Of a stretch of 24,196 bases of DNA, positions 1 through 10,741 are shown piece by piece. Position 1 is the first letter of the stretch. Each line of letters opens with the position of its first letter. The notes beneath the pieces are model-generated. The model did not search any database, was not told the origin of the DNA, and saw only the letters and a list, made by a program, of their open reading frames with translations. The DNA is from Phialocephala subalpina (Eukaryota > Ascomycota > Leotiomycetes > Helotiales > Mollisiaceae): the NCBI GenBank assembly GCA_900073065.1, contig FJOG01000016.1, forward strand, positions 1,295,219 to 1,319,414, read 5' to 3'. The translations under genes were made by a program, and so were the position numbers.

Positions 1-3000
1 TACTTTTTTATTAAAGATATTTTCCGTTAAAATCCTTTTAGTTTTTTCTTATCGAAATTAAAAAAATCTTATAAAAAATATAAAAAAAAATTTTAATTTT
101 TCTTTTATTAAAATCTTTATTTATATTAGTAGTATTAATTTTATTTATTTTTAATTTAAATATAATTACGGATTTATTTATCAAAGAATTCGAATCTTTT
201 ATTAATAAATTATAAATAAAAACAAATTCGTTAAAAATTAAAGATTTATTAGAAGTTTTAATATTACGTTATTTTCTAATAATATTAATATTTAGTTTTC
301 CGAGTTTTCCTCTTTATTAAATATTTCTTCTATTCGAGGGCTTATATTAATATAGCGAATTCGCTTAACTTTTCCCACGGATTACTTTAATAAAGAGATA
401 ATTATAATTATATAAATAAAACTAAAGTACTTAAAGTCTCGGAAGATTTTATTCTATAAATTATTATTTTTATATTTAATTTGTATTTTCATTATAATTA
501 TAAATAATTATCCAAAAAAATCTTTTTCGCGTTATTTATTAAGAAAAAAGAAATATCGCAATTAATATTATATTTGATCTTTATCCTTATAAAAACTACG
601 CTAATAAATCCAAAGTTTTCTTTAATAATTATAAATAATTAGAAATTCTCAATATTTATAATAATATAATTATAATTTCAAATTACAAAAATTAAAACGA
701 TATAATACTCCGCCTTTATATTTAAAACTTCAATTTCTATACTATTATCTTATAATCCGGAAATCACGAAATATAATTTAAAAGTAATAATAATATACTT
801 TTTTCTAATTAAAAAAATAAAATTTATATTAATAAAATTAACTTTAATAATAATAAAAATATTAAAAACAAAAGCAAATTTATTCATTGCGGCGCTTAAG
901 TATTATAAACCGTTTTAAACTTGAAAAAATTAAAATATAAATCTAATAATTCTTATTATTTCCTTTATTAACGTAATATTTGCACTTATAAAAAATATAT
1001 AATAAGCGTTATTTTTTTGTTATTAATTAAAAAGTATTATAATCGGATTTAAAGTTTTAAAGGTATTTATAATTATTTTTATTCCCTTTTAAACTCTAAG
1101 GAGTAATATCGTATTTTTACGTAAAAATTTAATCGGCGAGACTTTATTTTTATTATTATTTTTAATAGTTAATTATTACTTTATAATTTTATCCTCGGAT
1201 AAATTAATATTTATATTCTTTAAATTTTCCTTTTAAACTTTTTAAATTGATTAGCGTTAAATTTTAACCCTTAAAAGTTTTTCTTTTTATTTTGCGCGTT
1301 ATTAAAAGATTTTTTTTATTATTATACTCGCTATTTTATTTTTTACTTTATTATTTACTTTTATAATATTTATTATTAATATTATAATAATTAAGGGCTT
1401 ATAATAATTATCTAATAAATTAATAATACTATTATTAAAGAGTAAAATATTAATATTATCTCTTTAAATAATATAAAGTAATTAATTTCATTATTATAAA
1501 ATCTTAATAATATTAAGAATAAAAATATTATTTCTTATTATTAAAGCGATATTAACGTTAATTTACGGGTTAAATTTAACCTTTTTTTATACCGCTAACT
1601 AAATAAAGTTTTATACGCGTTATATATTTTTAGTATATTTATTAAGATTATAATCTTATAATCCTTTAATTATTATTTTAATAATTTGATTATATTAACG
1701 TTAATTAAATTTTAACGCAAAAAGCTTTAAAAGTTCATTTGGCGATTATTTACCTTAATATAATTAGCTTTTATTATCTTAGTAATAATAATCTCGATTT
1801 TATAAATTATTTATAAAGGGATAACGATTTATATAAAAGTAATCGCAAAATAAATTAACTTTTTTATTCTTATTATATTTATAATATCCGAAGTATATAA
1901 ATTCTTTGGGTTAAACGTTATATATAGCCGCCGCATTAATTTCCATTATATTCCCTTAAATCGTGGATTATACGTTTTACGGAGGGTTATTAAATCTTAA
2001 ATTATAAGAGTTTTTATGATTATATTATCTAAAGTTATTATATTTATTATATTTACGATCGAAACCTTCTTTTCGTTTATAGCCACGAAAATAACCTTAT
2101 TATTAAAGTTAACTTTAATTCTAATTTTAGTTTAAAGTAATTATAAATCTATTTATCTTTTGGGCTATTATAATAATATTATTATTTATCGAGTTTTTAA
2201 TACTCGAGAAAATAATAAAAAAAAAAAAGCTTTTTTATAATTATAATAAAGTTTTTTATATTATTTTCGAGTTTAAAAGAAGATAATAATTAGGGTTTTT
2301 ATAATCGTGAAATAATAAATTAAAGAGTAAATAATACTCTTTTATATTTCTTCGGAATAATATACTAAGTATTATCGATAAATAGTTTAAATAGGATAAG
2401 TAAAAAGAAATAATCGCATCAATTAAATATTATTCGCTAAATTATAATATTTAAGTGTTTTTTTTTAAGTTTTATATATTTTAGATTAATAGTTTTAATA
2501 TAGCGTTTTCTCTTTTTTTTATACGTATAAATATTAAAGGCCTTCCTTTTTATTCTCTCGTAATTATAAGTAGTAAAGTCCTTCGAGTCGTAATCGATTT
2601 CCTTGAGAATCTTATTTTAATACTAAAAGAAAAACTTTTTATAAGTTTATTATTTTGCGATTTTGAGTTTATTACTCTCTTTTTAATTAAATCTCTAAAT
2701 ATTTAATCGAATATTTTTACGTAAATCTTAATTAATAAATATTTATTTAAAGTTTATATAATAATTCGACGTAAAATTCTAAGTTAATCCTAAGATTTTC
2801 TTAATTTTATTTCTTAAAATCTTCTTTAAAAGTAATATAAAAATTTTCTTTATCGTAAAATTTAATATAGTAATTTAATATAAAACGAATTTAATCGCGA
2901 TAAAAGAGAAAAACGTATCGCGGCATTTAATCTTTTTTCGTAGTAACGGAAACTTTAAAATTTTTATAAATATTATTTTATTACTCTAAAAAAACTATAA

Positions 3001-4305
3001 TATTTTCTTTATTAAAGTAAAGCGTTTAAAGGGTCCTAAAGAGGGATAATTATATATTAAAAACGAGGATATACTACGTAATTAAGGCCATAGGATATTC
3101 GTTTTTATTATTATACGGGGGAATAATATTTCGAAATGGGTTTATCTCGGAAGAGTTTCTTTTGCCGTTTAAAGAATTACTCAAGGGAATATTAATTAAT
3201 ATTATAATAAAAGAATAATCGCTTAATATTAAATTATATTAAGAGTAACTCGTAAAAACTAATTTATAAGTTAATAATTATTTTAATAATCCGAGAAAAG
3301 TTTATTTCTTTGAATAAATATTATTAAGTAAAAATTTCTTATAAGAATAATTCTTATTTATAATATTTATAATTAAAAGGAGATTTTAAATTCTAAATTT
3401 TATTTAAGGTTTAATTTTCTTAATTATTCGAGTAAAACGTATTACTATTTTTTCTTCTTATATAAAAGCTTTTATTTAAATCTATTTTATATTTCCTCGT
3501 AAATATTAATATTCTTTAAACTATTATAAATTTAATATTAAAATTATTCTAAGTATTCTTTATATTGCGATTCCTAAAAAAATTAAAATTAAAATATAAA
3601 ATAATATTATAATTTCGCTTCTTAAAATACGAATTTCCTTTTATTTTTACGATAAGTCTCTAATATTCGTATTTTAACTCCTAATAGAAATAATATTAAC
3701 TTGGGAATTAATTTCCGTATTTAATTATCGTAAATTAACTTTTTTCTTTCTTTTATTTGCTATTATATTAATTATATCGAATGATTTAATATGTAAATTC
3801 TAAGAACTAATATTTTTTCGTAATCTCATTATCTCGTAATTTAATTTTTTTAATTTTAAATCAGTAAATTAATAAATAAAAAGAGTTTACTTTTCGTTAA
3901 TTAATTTTTAGCCTTCGAATTCTAATAATTTAAATTCTTTAATAGTAATCGCAATATTTATAATATAATTCTTATGAATTATAATTCGTAATATCCAAGT
4001 AGTATTACTTTAGGATTCTCGACTTTATTTACTAATATAAAAGGGTAATAGTTCTTTTAGAGGAAAACTACTTAATTTTATATAATTATAATAAACTTAT
4101 AAACTTTAGCAAATATTTGATTTCGCTCTTATAATTATTCGTTATACGTAGTAAAGCTAGCAAAATAAAATAATAAAAGGTTCTTATTATTTCTTAGAAA
4201 GCGGAAAGCTCTTTATATATTAGAGGACACGTGGCTAATATAAACCTCCGAAGTTATTATTATAAATAGGAATTTTCGAAATAGAATAAATCGCCCCGCC
4301 ATACT
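1..4305. repeat. Strongly AT-rich, RIP-mutated repeat DNA, family not identified
   Basis: Very AT-rich sequence saturated with TpA steps, with most remaining G and C in CpG. No intact reading frame exists. On the minus strand there are long coding-like stretches in which nearly all interruptions are TAA or TAG, as expected where Trp and Gln codons were hit by RIP. The right limit is set where the recognisable Copia-2 RT fragment ends (4306). It could be a third LTR retrotransposon inserted in Copia-2, but no RT, integrase or transposase motif was recognised, and no second terminal repeat was found in the window. Confidence 0.6.
1842..3970 (-). pseudogene. Degraded minus-strand coding remnant, possibly LTR-retrotransposon gag
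   Basis: Read on the minus strand, this stretch keeps protein-like segments between TAA/TAG stops. At 1842-1897 the translation has a Y-x2-Y-x4-K-x4-C pattern, the spacing of a CCHC zinc knuckle (C-x2-C-x4-H-x4-C). Cys-to-Tyr is the change RIP makes from TGT; His-to-Lys is not a simple RIP change. A methionine-glutamate-isoleucine-asparagine stretch just upstream resembles the linker before the knuckle in some Gypsy Gag proteins. The assignment rests on spacing and general look only. It may be an unrelated repeat ORF. Confidence 0.25.
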
Positions 4306-4407
4306 ATTAATAGCTTTACTTTTAATCTCGTTAATTAATTTTAAATTGAAAATCCGAACGCTAGCGTATTTAACGGGATCGAATTCGATAAAATTAAAAA
4401 CTCCTTT
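4306..4407 (-). pseudogene. Copia-2 reverse transcriptase, N-terminal fragment (left of the Copia-1 insertion)
   Basis: The minus-strand translation starts KGVFNFIEFDP and continues through VRIFN and NEIKSKAIN. This is the entry segment of a Copia RT domain. The same segment in Copia-1 (KGVF..., then RIFSSRLIDEV, about 8650-8730) aligns with it. It continues in frame from the minus-strand linker ending at 10742 on the other side of Copia-1, so both pieces were one gene. After residue 34 similarity stops and the expected PYEKSRLVI-like continuation is absent, which points to another insertion or a rearrangement at about 4305. Confidence 0.75.
4403..4407. repeat. Target-site duplication, left copy (CCTTT)
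   Basis: CCTTT lies immediately before the 5' LTR of Copia-1 and recurs right after the 3' LTR at 10737-10741. Five bases is the usual target duplication of Ty1/Copia integrases. On the minus strand it falls in the Lys-Gly codons of the interrupted Copia-2 pol frame. Confidence 0.9.
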
Positions 4408-4654
4408 TGTCGGTATAATCATGTGATCGCTTAGCGATGGGATGGAGGGGCGGATTCAGGGGTGGATAGAGGGGTGGAGCTCTGATCTCTATCACCCTAG
4501 TAACCATTGTCTTAGTATCTCATTTCCTTAATTATATAGGTAGTTAAGTGCCCCTTCTAGAAAGGGGTAAATAGATTAAATAGAACAGAGAATGTATTTA
4601 TTGATACTAGACTAAGATTTTACTATTTGATGAGGACCCCCGGACGTTTTAACA
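4408..4654 (+). repeat. Copia-1 5' LTR
   Basis: Starts TGTCGGTATAATC and ends TTTTAACA. It aligns without gaps over 247 bp to 10490-10736. By eye about 30 positions differ, all transitions, which shows RIP acted on the copies after insertion. The TG...CA ends and the adjacent target duplication fix both limits to the base. Confidence 0.95.
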
Positions 4655-5100
4655 CTAATTAGTGGTTGATCTAATCGTTCGATTATAGAGTAGTTAAGTT
4701 ACTTACGAAGAGGTAGCAATTAAATAAAATCGATCGAAAAAAAGAGGCTAAATTACACGCAATTTGTAGTTTTAATTAGACGTGAGAGAGAGTAGCTTTT
4801 ACTTGTGCTAACGGAGACTCTTAGACTTCTAAAGGATATTGAGATCTTACGCCCGTTTTGTTTTCTGCGCTTGAAACTAGTTAATCCTTTACTTTACGCT
4901 CTACCGCGTATTTCTAGCGAGCACTTTATTATAGCTTGCATAATAATCACTACGAGCCCGATACGAAGACTCGTCGAACCATTATATCTGCCGAGCAAGA
5001 TACGATCCAATAAACCGCTCTCACCGAGCACGATTATACTCCCTTAAAATACGGTTTTAATTAGGGAGGAGCCCTATTATCGACTTACCTTCCCCTCGAT
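4655..5100 (+). other. Copia-1 leader with primer-binding-site candidate
   Basis: Directly after the LTR lies CTAATTAGTGGTTGAT (4655-4670). Its TGG could pair with the CCA end of a tRNA primer, but I cannot name the tRNA. The equivalent spot in Copia-2 reads CTAATTAGTAGTTATT (minus strand, 15275 to 15260), differing by RIP-type changes plus one further base. The rest of this stretch is in a different frame from gag-pol and shows no recognisable protein; I take it as untranslated leader. Confidence 0.5.
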
Positions 5101-8100
5101 TCGATATAATATACACGAGACTAGATATAAAGCTTTAAAGCTAAAGGAGATCGAGATCGGGGACTATAAATGAAATATAGAGAAGTATTCTCGGTATAAA
5201 CGGAGAATATATTCGAGACTAGGATAGACGGGAATACGAGAGGAGATTTGCGTGAGGCTTTGCGAACGAGCGAAGTATAAGTATCAATAAAACGGTTTAT
5301 TAGAGTCTCGAAACTACTAGCAGATATAGCCAACGAGGAAAAACCATTAGACTAGCCAAATAAAGAAGTTCAAACAATGAGTTTAAAGGGAGACTTCAAC
5401 TTATGGCGGAATACGCAAGACTCGAAGGCAACGGAAGCATAATAGCGAGTATTTTCAGCGATACTTGTCTCACAACTTATCGAACTCAAGGATAAGCCAC
5501 AGCTACTGATTATGCTTACCTCATCACAATATTAGTCGGAGGCTTTACTAACGGTGTCGATAGAATATATAGCACTTACAAAATACTCTTTAACGCCTAA
5601 GAAGACGTTATCGCGTAGTCCGACCCCGAGACTTTAGTATTTAATAATGATTCCACCGTTATTTACACCATCAAAAGTTGAGAAAGTATCAAAGATTCTA
5701 TTACTTCGATTACTTCAACTAGTATACGGATTTGGACGAGGACTCGCGACTTTGATGAAGATTTACAACGAGAAACTCAAATACTATAAAAGTAAAGACT
5801 CACTTAATATATTTATTCGAGTATTTAAAGATTTATATTTTAAAGTAAGCGTCAAGTCAAAAGAGTATTATAACGCGTTCTCGACTATACTTACTAGCGA
5901 GGTTAACGGGTTTTACTACTAGAAACTCGCTGAGAAAGACTTTTCCTTCGATAAAATAATTAAAATTATAAAATCAAACTTTAAGACCGAGGAGCACCGA
6001 AACTAAATACTCAATTAATGGAATACGATTACTCTTACTACGGTATAATCTTAGAACCCCGATAAGACGATCTTAAAATGTTTTAAGATCTTGAGACGTA
6101 AATTAATCGATAAATAATTTAATTTACGCGACGAAATGCACTTAGAAACTATCATTCGAGACAAGATTTACTACGCTTACCGAGACGCACCGAAGTGCCA
6201 CTACGCACTTCTCAGACTATCAGGAGACTTCCAATCCGCATGTGAAGACGTACGAATAACTCTAGTACTTAAAGCAAAAGTCAAATTAAACTTTAAAGCT
6301 TATCCGATCGAGAGAAAGACGCGAAACGAAGAAAAAGATCTTGAGACGTAAATTAATCGATAAATAATTTAATTTACGCGACGAAATGCACTTAGAAACT
6401 ATCATTCGAGACAAGATTTACTACGCTTACCGAGACGCACCGAAGTGCCACTACGCACTTCTCAGACTATCAGGAGACTTCCAATCCGCATGTGAAGACG
6501 TACGAATAACTCTAGTACTTAAAGCAAAAGTCAAATTAAACTTTAAAGCTTATCCGATCGAGAGAAAGACGCGAAACGAAGAAAAGAGTCAAATACTACA
6601 AAAAATTACGAGTAATTCGTCGACAAACTTACGGAAGTAATTAACTCATCGAGAAACTATATTATATAATCGGATTATTTCCTCACGACATTTTATAATA
6701 CGATCGATAGAATTAAGACTATCGAGTTATTCAATTAGCAATCAATTTTCTATGTGTTTACGAAGACTATAATACACTTAGTACTACCGGCAATATATAT
6801 AGATGCGGAAACATTTTTAATTACTCGATACTCATTAAGTGTTTTTATGGGCATTATAATCGATACTAAAGCAATTTAACGCTCGATAGTCGAAGAAAGC
6901 CAATTCTTAGCTTTTTAACGAGTTCGAGACGTTAAATTAGACAAATCACGAGCCGGAGAAACTATTATCAAGTTCGGAATCGAACAAGCTTCATTACTTG
7001 GCACTATCGACGTTAAAACACTAATTAGCCAGATCACGTTTCACGTAATGCCAATTGACGTGCCGTTCTTATTCTATCTTCGAGACATAGACAAATTACG
7101 CGTCAAATTCGATAATCTCGATAACATGCTTATTTAAAGCAACGCGCGCACGCCTATTATTAGAGCATTCAAACACCCGTAAATACTTTTAGACTCACTA
7201 AAGAACTTAGTCTATACGAACTAAAAAACTACGACTATAAAGGCTAACGCGTATTATTTGACCGAAACAAAACTACGACAATTATATAGACGCTTTGGAT
7301 ACTTATCGGCAGTACGATTCATAAGAGTCCTCGAACGTAAAAACTATAACGCAAATTTTAATGAAATCAAGAGAATGATAAAGTACTGCTAACAATATCA
7401 AATAAACGGCAAATTTTTAAGACGCTTTAAATTCACGTTACGAGACGACTACGAATTTAATTATTCGATTTATTTAAACGTTTTATAGCTCGATAATAAA
7501 GCGGTACTACAAATCGTAAACGAGGCAACCGTATTTCAAACCGCTAGATTTCTTAAGGATATATCAGCTAAAGAGGCTTAAAATGCTTTTCGAGTATACT
7601 AAATTAATATTTACCTCGAACTACTAACGTTTACAATTTATAACCCCGGAATAAACTTTAACTCTAAGGAATTCCGAGATAACGTTAAAATTATAAATAT
7701 TGAGACGAAATAAATGCCGATCGAAGCACATAACTCCATTGGACTTATAGAGCGCTATTACGTGCTACTTAGACGTGCGTATAACATTCTACTAAGGGAG
7801 TTACTCGATCTTCCGAAGGAGGAAAAATTATAAATAGTAATTAAAGCCGTAAATAATACCGCTAGTCCCGACGGTATTATACTTATACTTCTCGTTTTTG
7901 GAGCGTTTCTCCGCATATTACAATAAAATGCTCTAACCGTATTAATTGCAGCCCGAGTAAAGGCTATAAGAAATGCTATAATGGTAGTCCGCGAGTACTA
8001 CGTAGCCCGTCAAATTACGGACGCTTTGCGAATAAAAAATAGTCCTCGGACTAATTACTTAACAGATTTACCTATTAACTCAGACGTGCTCGTATAAAGA

Positions 8101-10197
8101 GAAGGCAGAGGGTGGCAAAGACCGTTTACGCTACTAGCGATAAACAAGGAAATTTGCTAGATTTAATTATTTAATGGATTAAAAAGCTTCCGGAGTACGG
8201 CTATAAAACCATTCTATAAAGACCCCGATTAAACGGACGATAGCGATTAATCGGAAGATCTCTCATCAATAGAAAACGTACCAAAAAAGACTACTCGAGA
8301 ACTAAAAACGCTACGACGAAACTTAAGACTAACGGAAGAGTAACCGATTATAAACGCGGAAGACATTCTCGATTTATTCCGTTCGATCGGAGAAATTTAA
8401 CCCACTATAAAAAACTCTCGAATAATAGTAGAAATCCTATTTTTTATCCTTGACTCGAATGATTATATTTTTATAACGTTCTTCACAAATAATAGCGTTA
8501 GCCCGGAAACGATCGAAAACTTCTTAATCGAGAAAAAAACTCGAAATAAGCAAATATCGATCGAGCTACGCGCTAAAAGCATTATTACTACTCTCGGCGA
8601 ATTATTCGCAATTTCCCGGAGAAAAGAAATCGATAGATTACTAGTAAAAGGAGTATTCGAATTAATCTTTAGCAATTTTAAGGAGATCGGTAACCAACGG
8701 ATCTTTAGTTCGAGACTAATTGATGAGGTTAAGGGTATAGAGACCGCAATACCCTACGAGAAATCTCGCCTAGTGATTTAAGTATTTAACGACGAAAGCA
8801 AGAAAACAATGCTCACGCAATCACCGACCATCTAGCGAATTAGCCAACGAATTATCGTTGCTTTGGCCCCGTTACTCAAAAATAGGGGAATCAACCTCCA
8901 TTTGAGAGACATCACTTAAGCTTACGTATAGTCAATAACTCCATTAGTACGCGTTATATTTGCATGACCCCCGAAAGAAATGACTTACGAGCTACTATCG
9001 GGCATTATTTTCAAGGTTATTAAGCCTTTCTATAGAGTTTCGGAAGCAAATATATACTAGTACGGCACTTACAGTAATCACTATAGAGATAAACTCTTAA
9101 TAAAAACGTTAACGTTCGACCCGTGCTTACTAATTACTCGGAATAAAAGCGGCCCATTCGGAATAGTGGCTATGCAAACGGACGACACGCTTATTTTAAG
9201 AGACGACGCGTTCGTAGAATTAGAGCGTATTAAACTAGAGAAGGCCAAACTGATAACTAAACCTACAGAATCTCTAGCGCGGGATACTCTATTGATATTT
9301 AATAGGTGCAAATTAGTAATAGACGAGAGTAGCCCTAATATCACTTTACTTTAGAAAGGACAAAGGAAACGTTTGATTTTTATCGACTTTAAATCGAGCG
9401 AATTCAAGTAAATTTACTTCGAGTAACGCGCCCGAGGAGTATACATAGGCACAATCTATCAATCGAAGGCTGCGTTCGATATATCCGTAGTAGCTCAATA
9501 TTAAGACTTTAGACGAAAGCAAATCATAGCTCTCAATAAGCGTCTATAGTAGTAGATAGATAACTTCGATCGAAGGCTCCGATTTATATGCGTGGATTTA
9601 TTATCTGTAAAGTTATTTGTCTTTGTAGATAGTTCGTTTGCTATAAACGCAGACTATAGCTCTTAAATCGGATACATCGCGGTACTAAGGAATAAGGAGC
9701 GCAGCGAGGGGAAATTCGATTTAATGGGGAACGTTTTGCACTAAAGCTCGATTAAATGCAAGAAAGTAACGCGCGCAGTTTTAACTTCAAAATTATACGC
9801 GATAATAATAGGGATCGATATAGCGATATCGATTTCCACTACTTTTAATCTCATTATAAAGCAGTTAAAAGTAGGCTTTATCCCTACGATTATTTGCACC
9901 GATTTGTTCTTGCTTTACGAGTGTATAATCAAGCTTGGTACTACTAAGGAGAAGCGTCTAATGATCGATATTATAGCCATTAAGCAATCGTACGAGCGCA
10001 GGGAACTCTCGGAGATTCGATGGATTGCTAGTGATAGCAACTCGGTCGATGCCATAACTAAATCCACCGCCAATAGATCACTTAAGTCGCTTATTAGTAC
10101 TAACTACTTCAACGTTAAGATACAAGGGTGAGTATAGCGTCCTAAGGTGCAAAAGTTAATTGGCAGAGGCGAGAAGGAGGAGAAGCGTAGTCGTTGA
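5101..10197 (+). pseudogene. Copia-1 gag-pol polyprotein, broken by stops and a tandem duplication
   Basis: One frame (codons starting at positions of remainder 1 on division by 3) carries the polyprotein. Gag: KSKEYYNAFSTILT around 5780-5910. Protease: active-site region GIIIDTK at 6850-6870, with the expected DTG changed to DTK. Integrase: zinc-binding region from about 7259, with both expected His now Tyr in LYRRFGYLS; the core at 7440-7770 has both catalytic Asp positions read as Asn, while MPIEAHNSIG at 7714-7743 keeps the Glu. RT: about 8600-9360, with QTDD (9175-9186), the YxDD-box equivalent, intact. RNase H: about 9600-10130, ending in KLGTTKEKRLMID and YERRELSEIRWI. A TGA at 10195-10197 is the likely natural end. 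The start codon is not certain. Many TAA/TAG codons replace Trp and Gln. Confidence 0.9.
6087..6586 (+). repeat. Perfect 250-bp tandem duplication inside Copia-1 gag
   Basis: Bases 6087-6336 are repeated at 6337-6586 with no mismatch that I can find. Each copy holds the same 67-codon open stretch beginning MHLETIIRDKIYYAYRD. Because 250 is not a multiple of three, the second copy is read in the next frame and the downstream protease frame is entered only after a further shift near 6590. Perfect identity contrasts with the roughly 12% divergence of the same element's LTRs, so the duplication is recent or an assembly error. Confidence 0.95.
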
Positions 10198-10489
10198 AGA
10201 AAACAAAGCGCGGCAGTAAACGTGTTTTTAGTGTTTTTCGATGTTTTTAGTGTCTCTCGACGCGCGAGCTTTAATTAGTTCGGAGTTCGTTAATTCCGCG
10301 GTTAGGGGATTTCCCCCAGTTTTAGCTTGGATAATCAAGCAACAATACGCGTGACCGCGACGGGTTTCCGGTTAAATTTCCTTATAATACCCCTTTATGT
10401 AGTGATGCACTTATAGCTACGATAATACTTCCTTTAGCTGTTATTTACTAGTTAAAAGGAGTATCTCTTTCCAAAGAAAGAGTTGCTAG
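10198..10489 (+). other. Copia-1 3' untranslated region
   Basis: Between the gag-pol stop and the 3' LTR. Purine-rich runs TTAAAAGGAG (about 10452-10461) and CAAAGAAAGAG (about 10472-10482) are possible remains of the polypurine tract that primes plus-strand DNA. Neither abuts the LTR perfectly. No gene is seen. Confidence 0.45.
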
Positions 10490-10736
10490 TATCGATATAA
10501 TCATGTGATCGCTTAGCGATGGGATAAAAGGGCGGATTTAAAGGTGGATAGAGGGGTAGAGCTCTAATCTCTATCACTTTAGCAACTATTGTCTTAGTAT
10601 CTCATTTCCTTAATTATATAAGTAATTAGGTGCCCCTTCTAGAAAGGGGTAGACAGACTAAATAGAATAGAGAATATATTCATTGATATCAGATTAAGAT
10701 TTTACTGTTTAATGAGGACCCCCGGACGTTCCAACA
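10490..10736 (+). repeat. Copia-1 3' LTR
   Basis: 247 bp, gap-free partner of 4408-4654. It begins TATCGATATAATC, where the expected TG has become TA by a RIP-type change, and ends TTCCAACA. It is followed at 10737-10741 by CCTTT, the target duplication. Confidence 0.95.
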
Positions 10737-10741
10737 CCTTT
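10737..10741. repeat. Target-site duplication, right copy (CCTTT)
   Basis: Matches 4403-4407 exactly and marks the right end of the Copia-1 insertion. Confidence 0.9.

Larger units (their letters stand above)
4408..10736 (+). mobile_element. Copia-1: complete but RIP-inactivated Ty1/Copia LTR retrotransposon
   Basis: A 6.3-kb element bounded by two 247-bp LTRs and a CCTTT target duplication. Domain order gag, protease, integrase, RT, RNase H (integrase before RT) defines Ty1/Copia. Nearly the whole gag-pol reads in one frame but has many in-frame TAA/TAG codons and lost catalytic residues, so it cannot be autonomous. It is inserted in the opposite orientation into Copia-2, between that element's integrase and RT. 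Confidence 0.95.

Noticed and set aside
1..4305. CRISPR-like or simple tandem arrays in the AT-rich left part
   Set aside because: No regularly spaced repeat was found; similar-looking words come from the two-letter base composition.
4805..5047. 80-codon plus-strand open frame in the Copia-1 leader
   Set aside because: Not in the gag-pol frame, no similarity to Copia proteins that I recognise, and located where the untranslated leader is expected.
5121..5333. Minus-strand 70-codon frame
   Set aside because: Antisense shadow of the start of Copia-1 gag, whose plus-strand frame is interrupted only by RIP-type stops.
8463..9344. Minus-strand frames (8463-8675 and 9081-9344)
   Set aside because: They are antisense to the Copia-1 RT region; the plus strand carries QTDD and other RT motifs.
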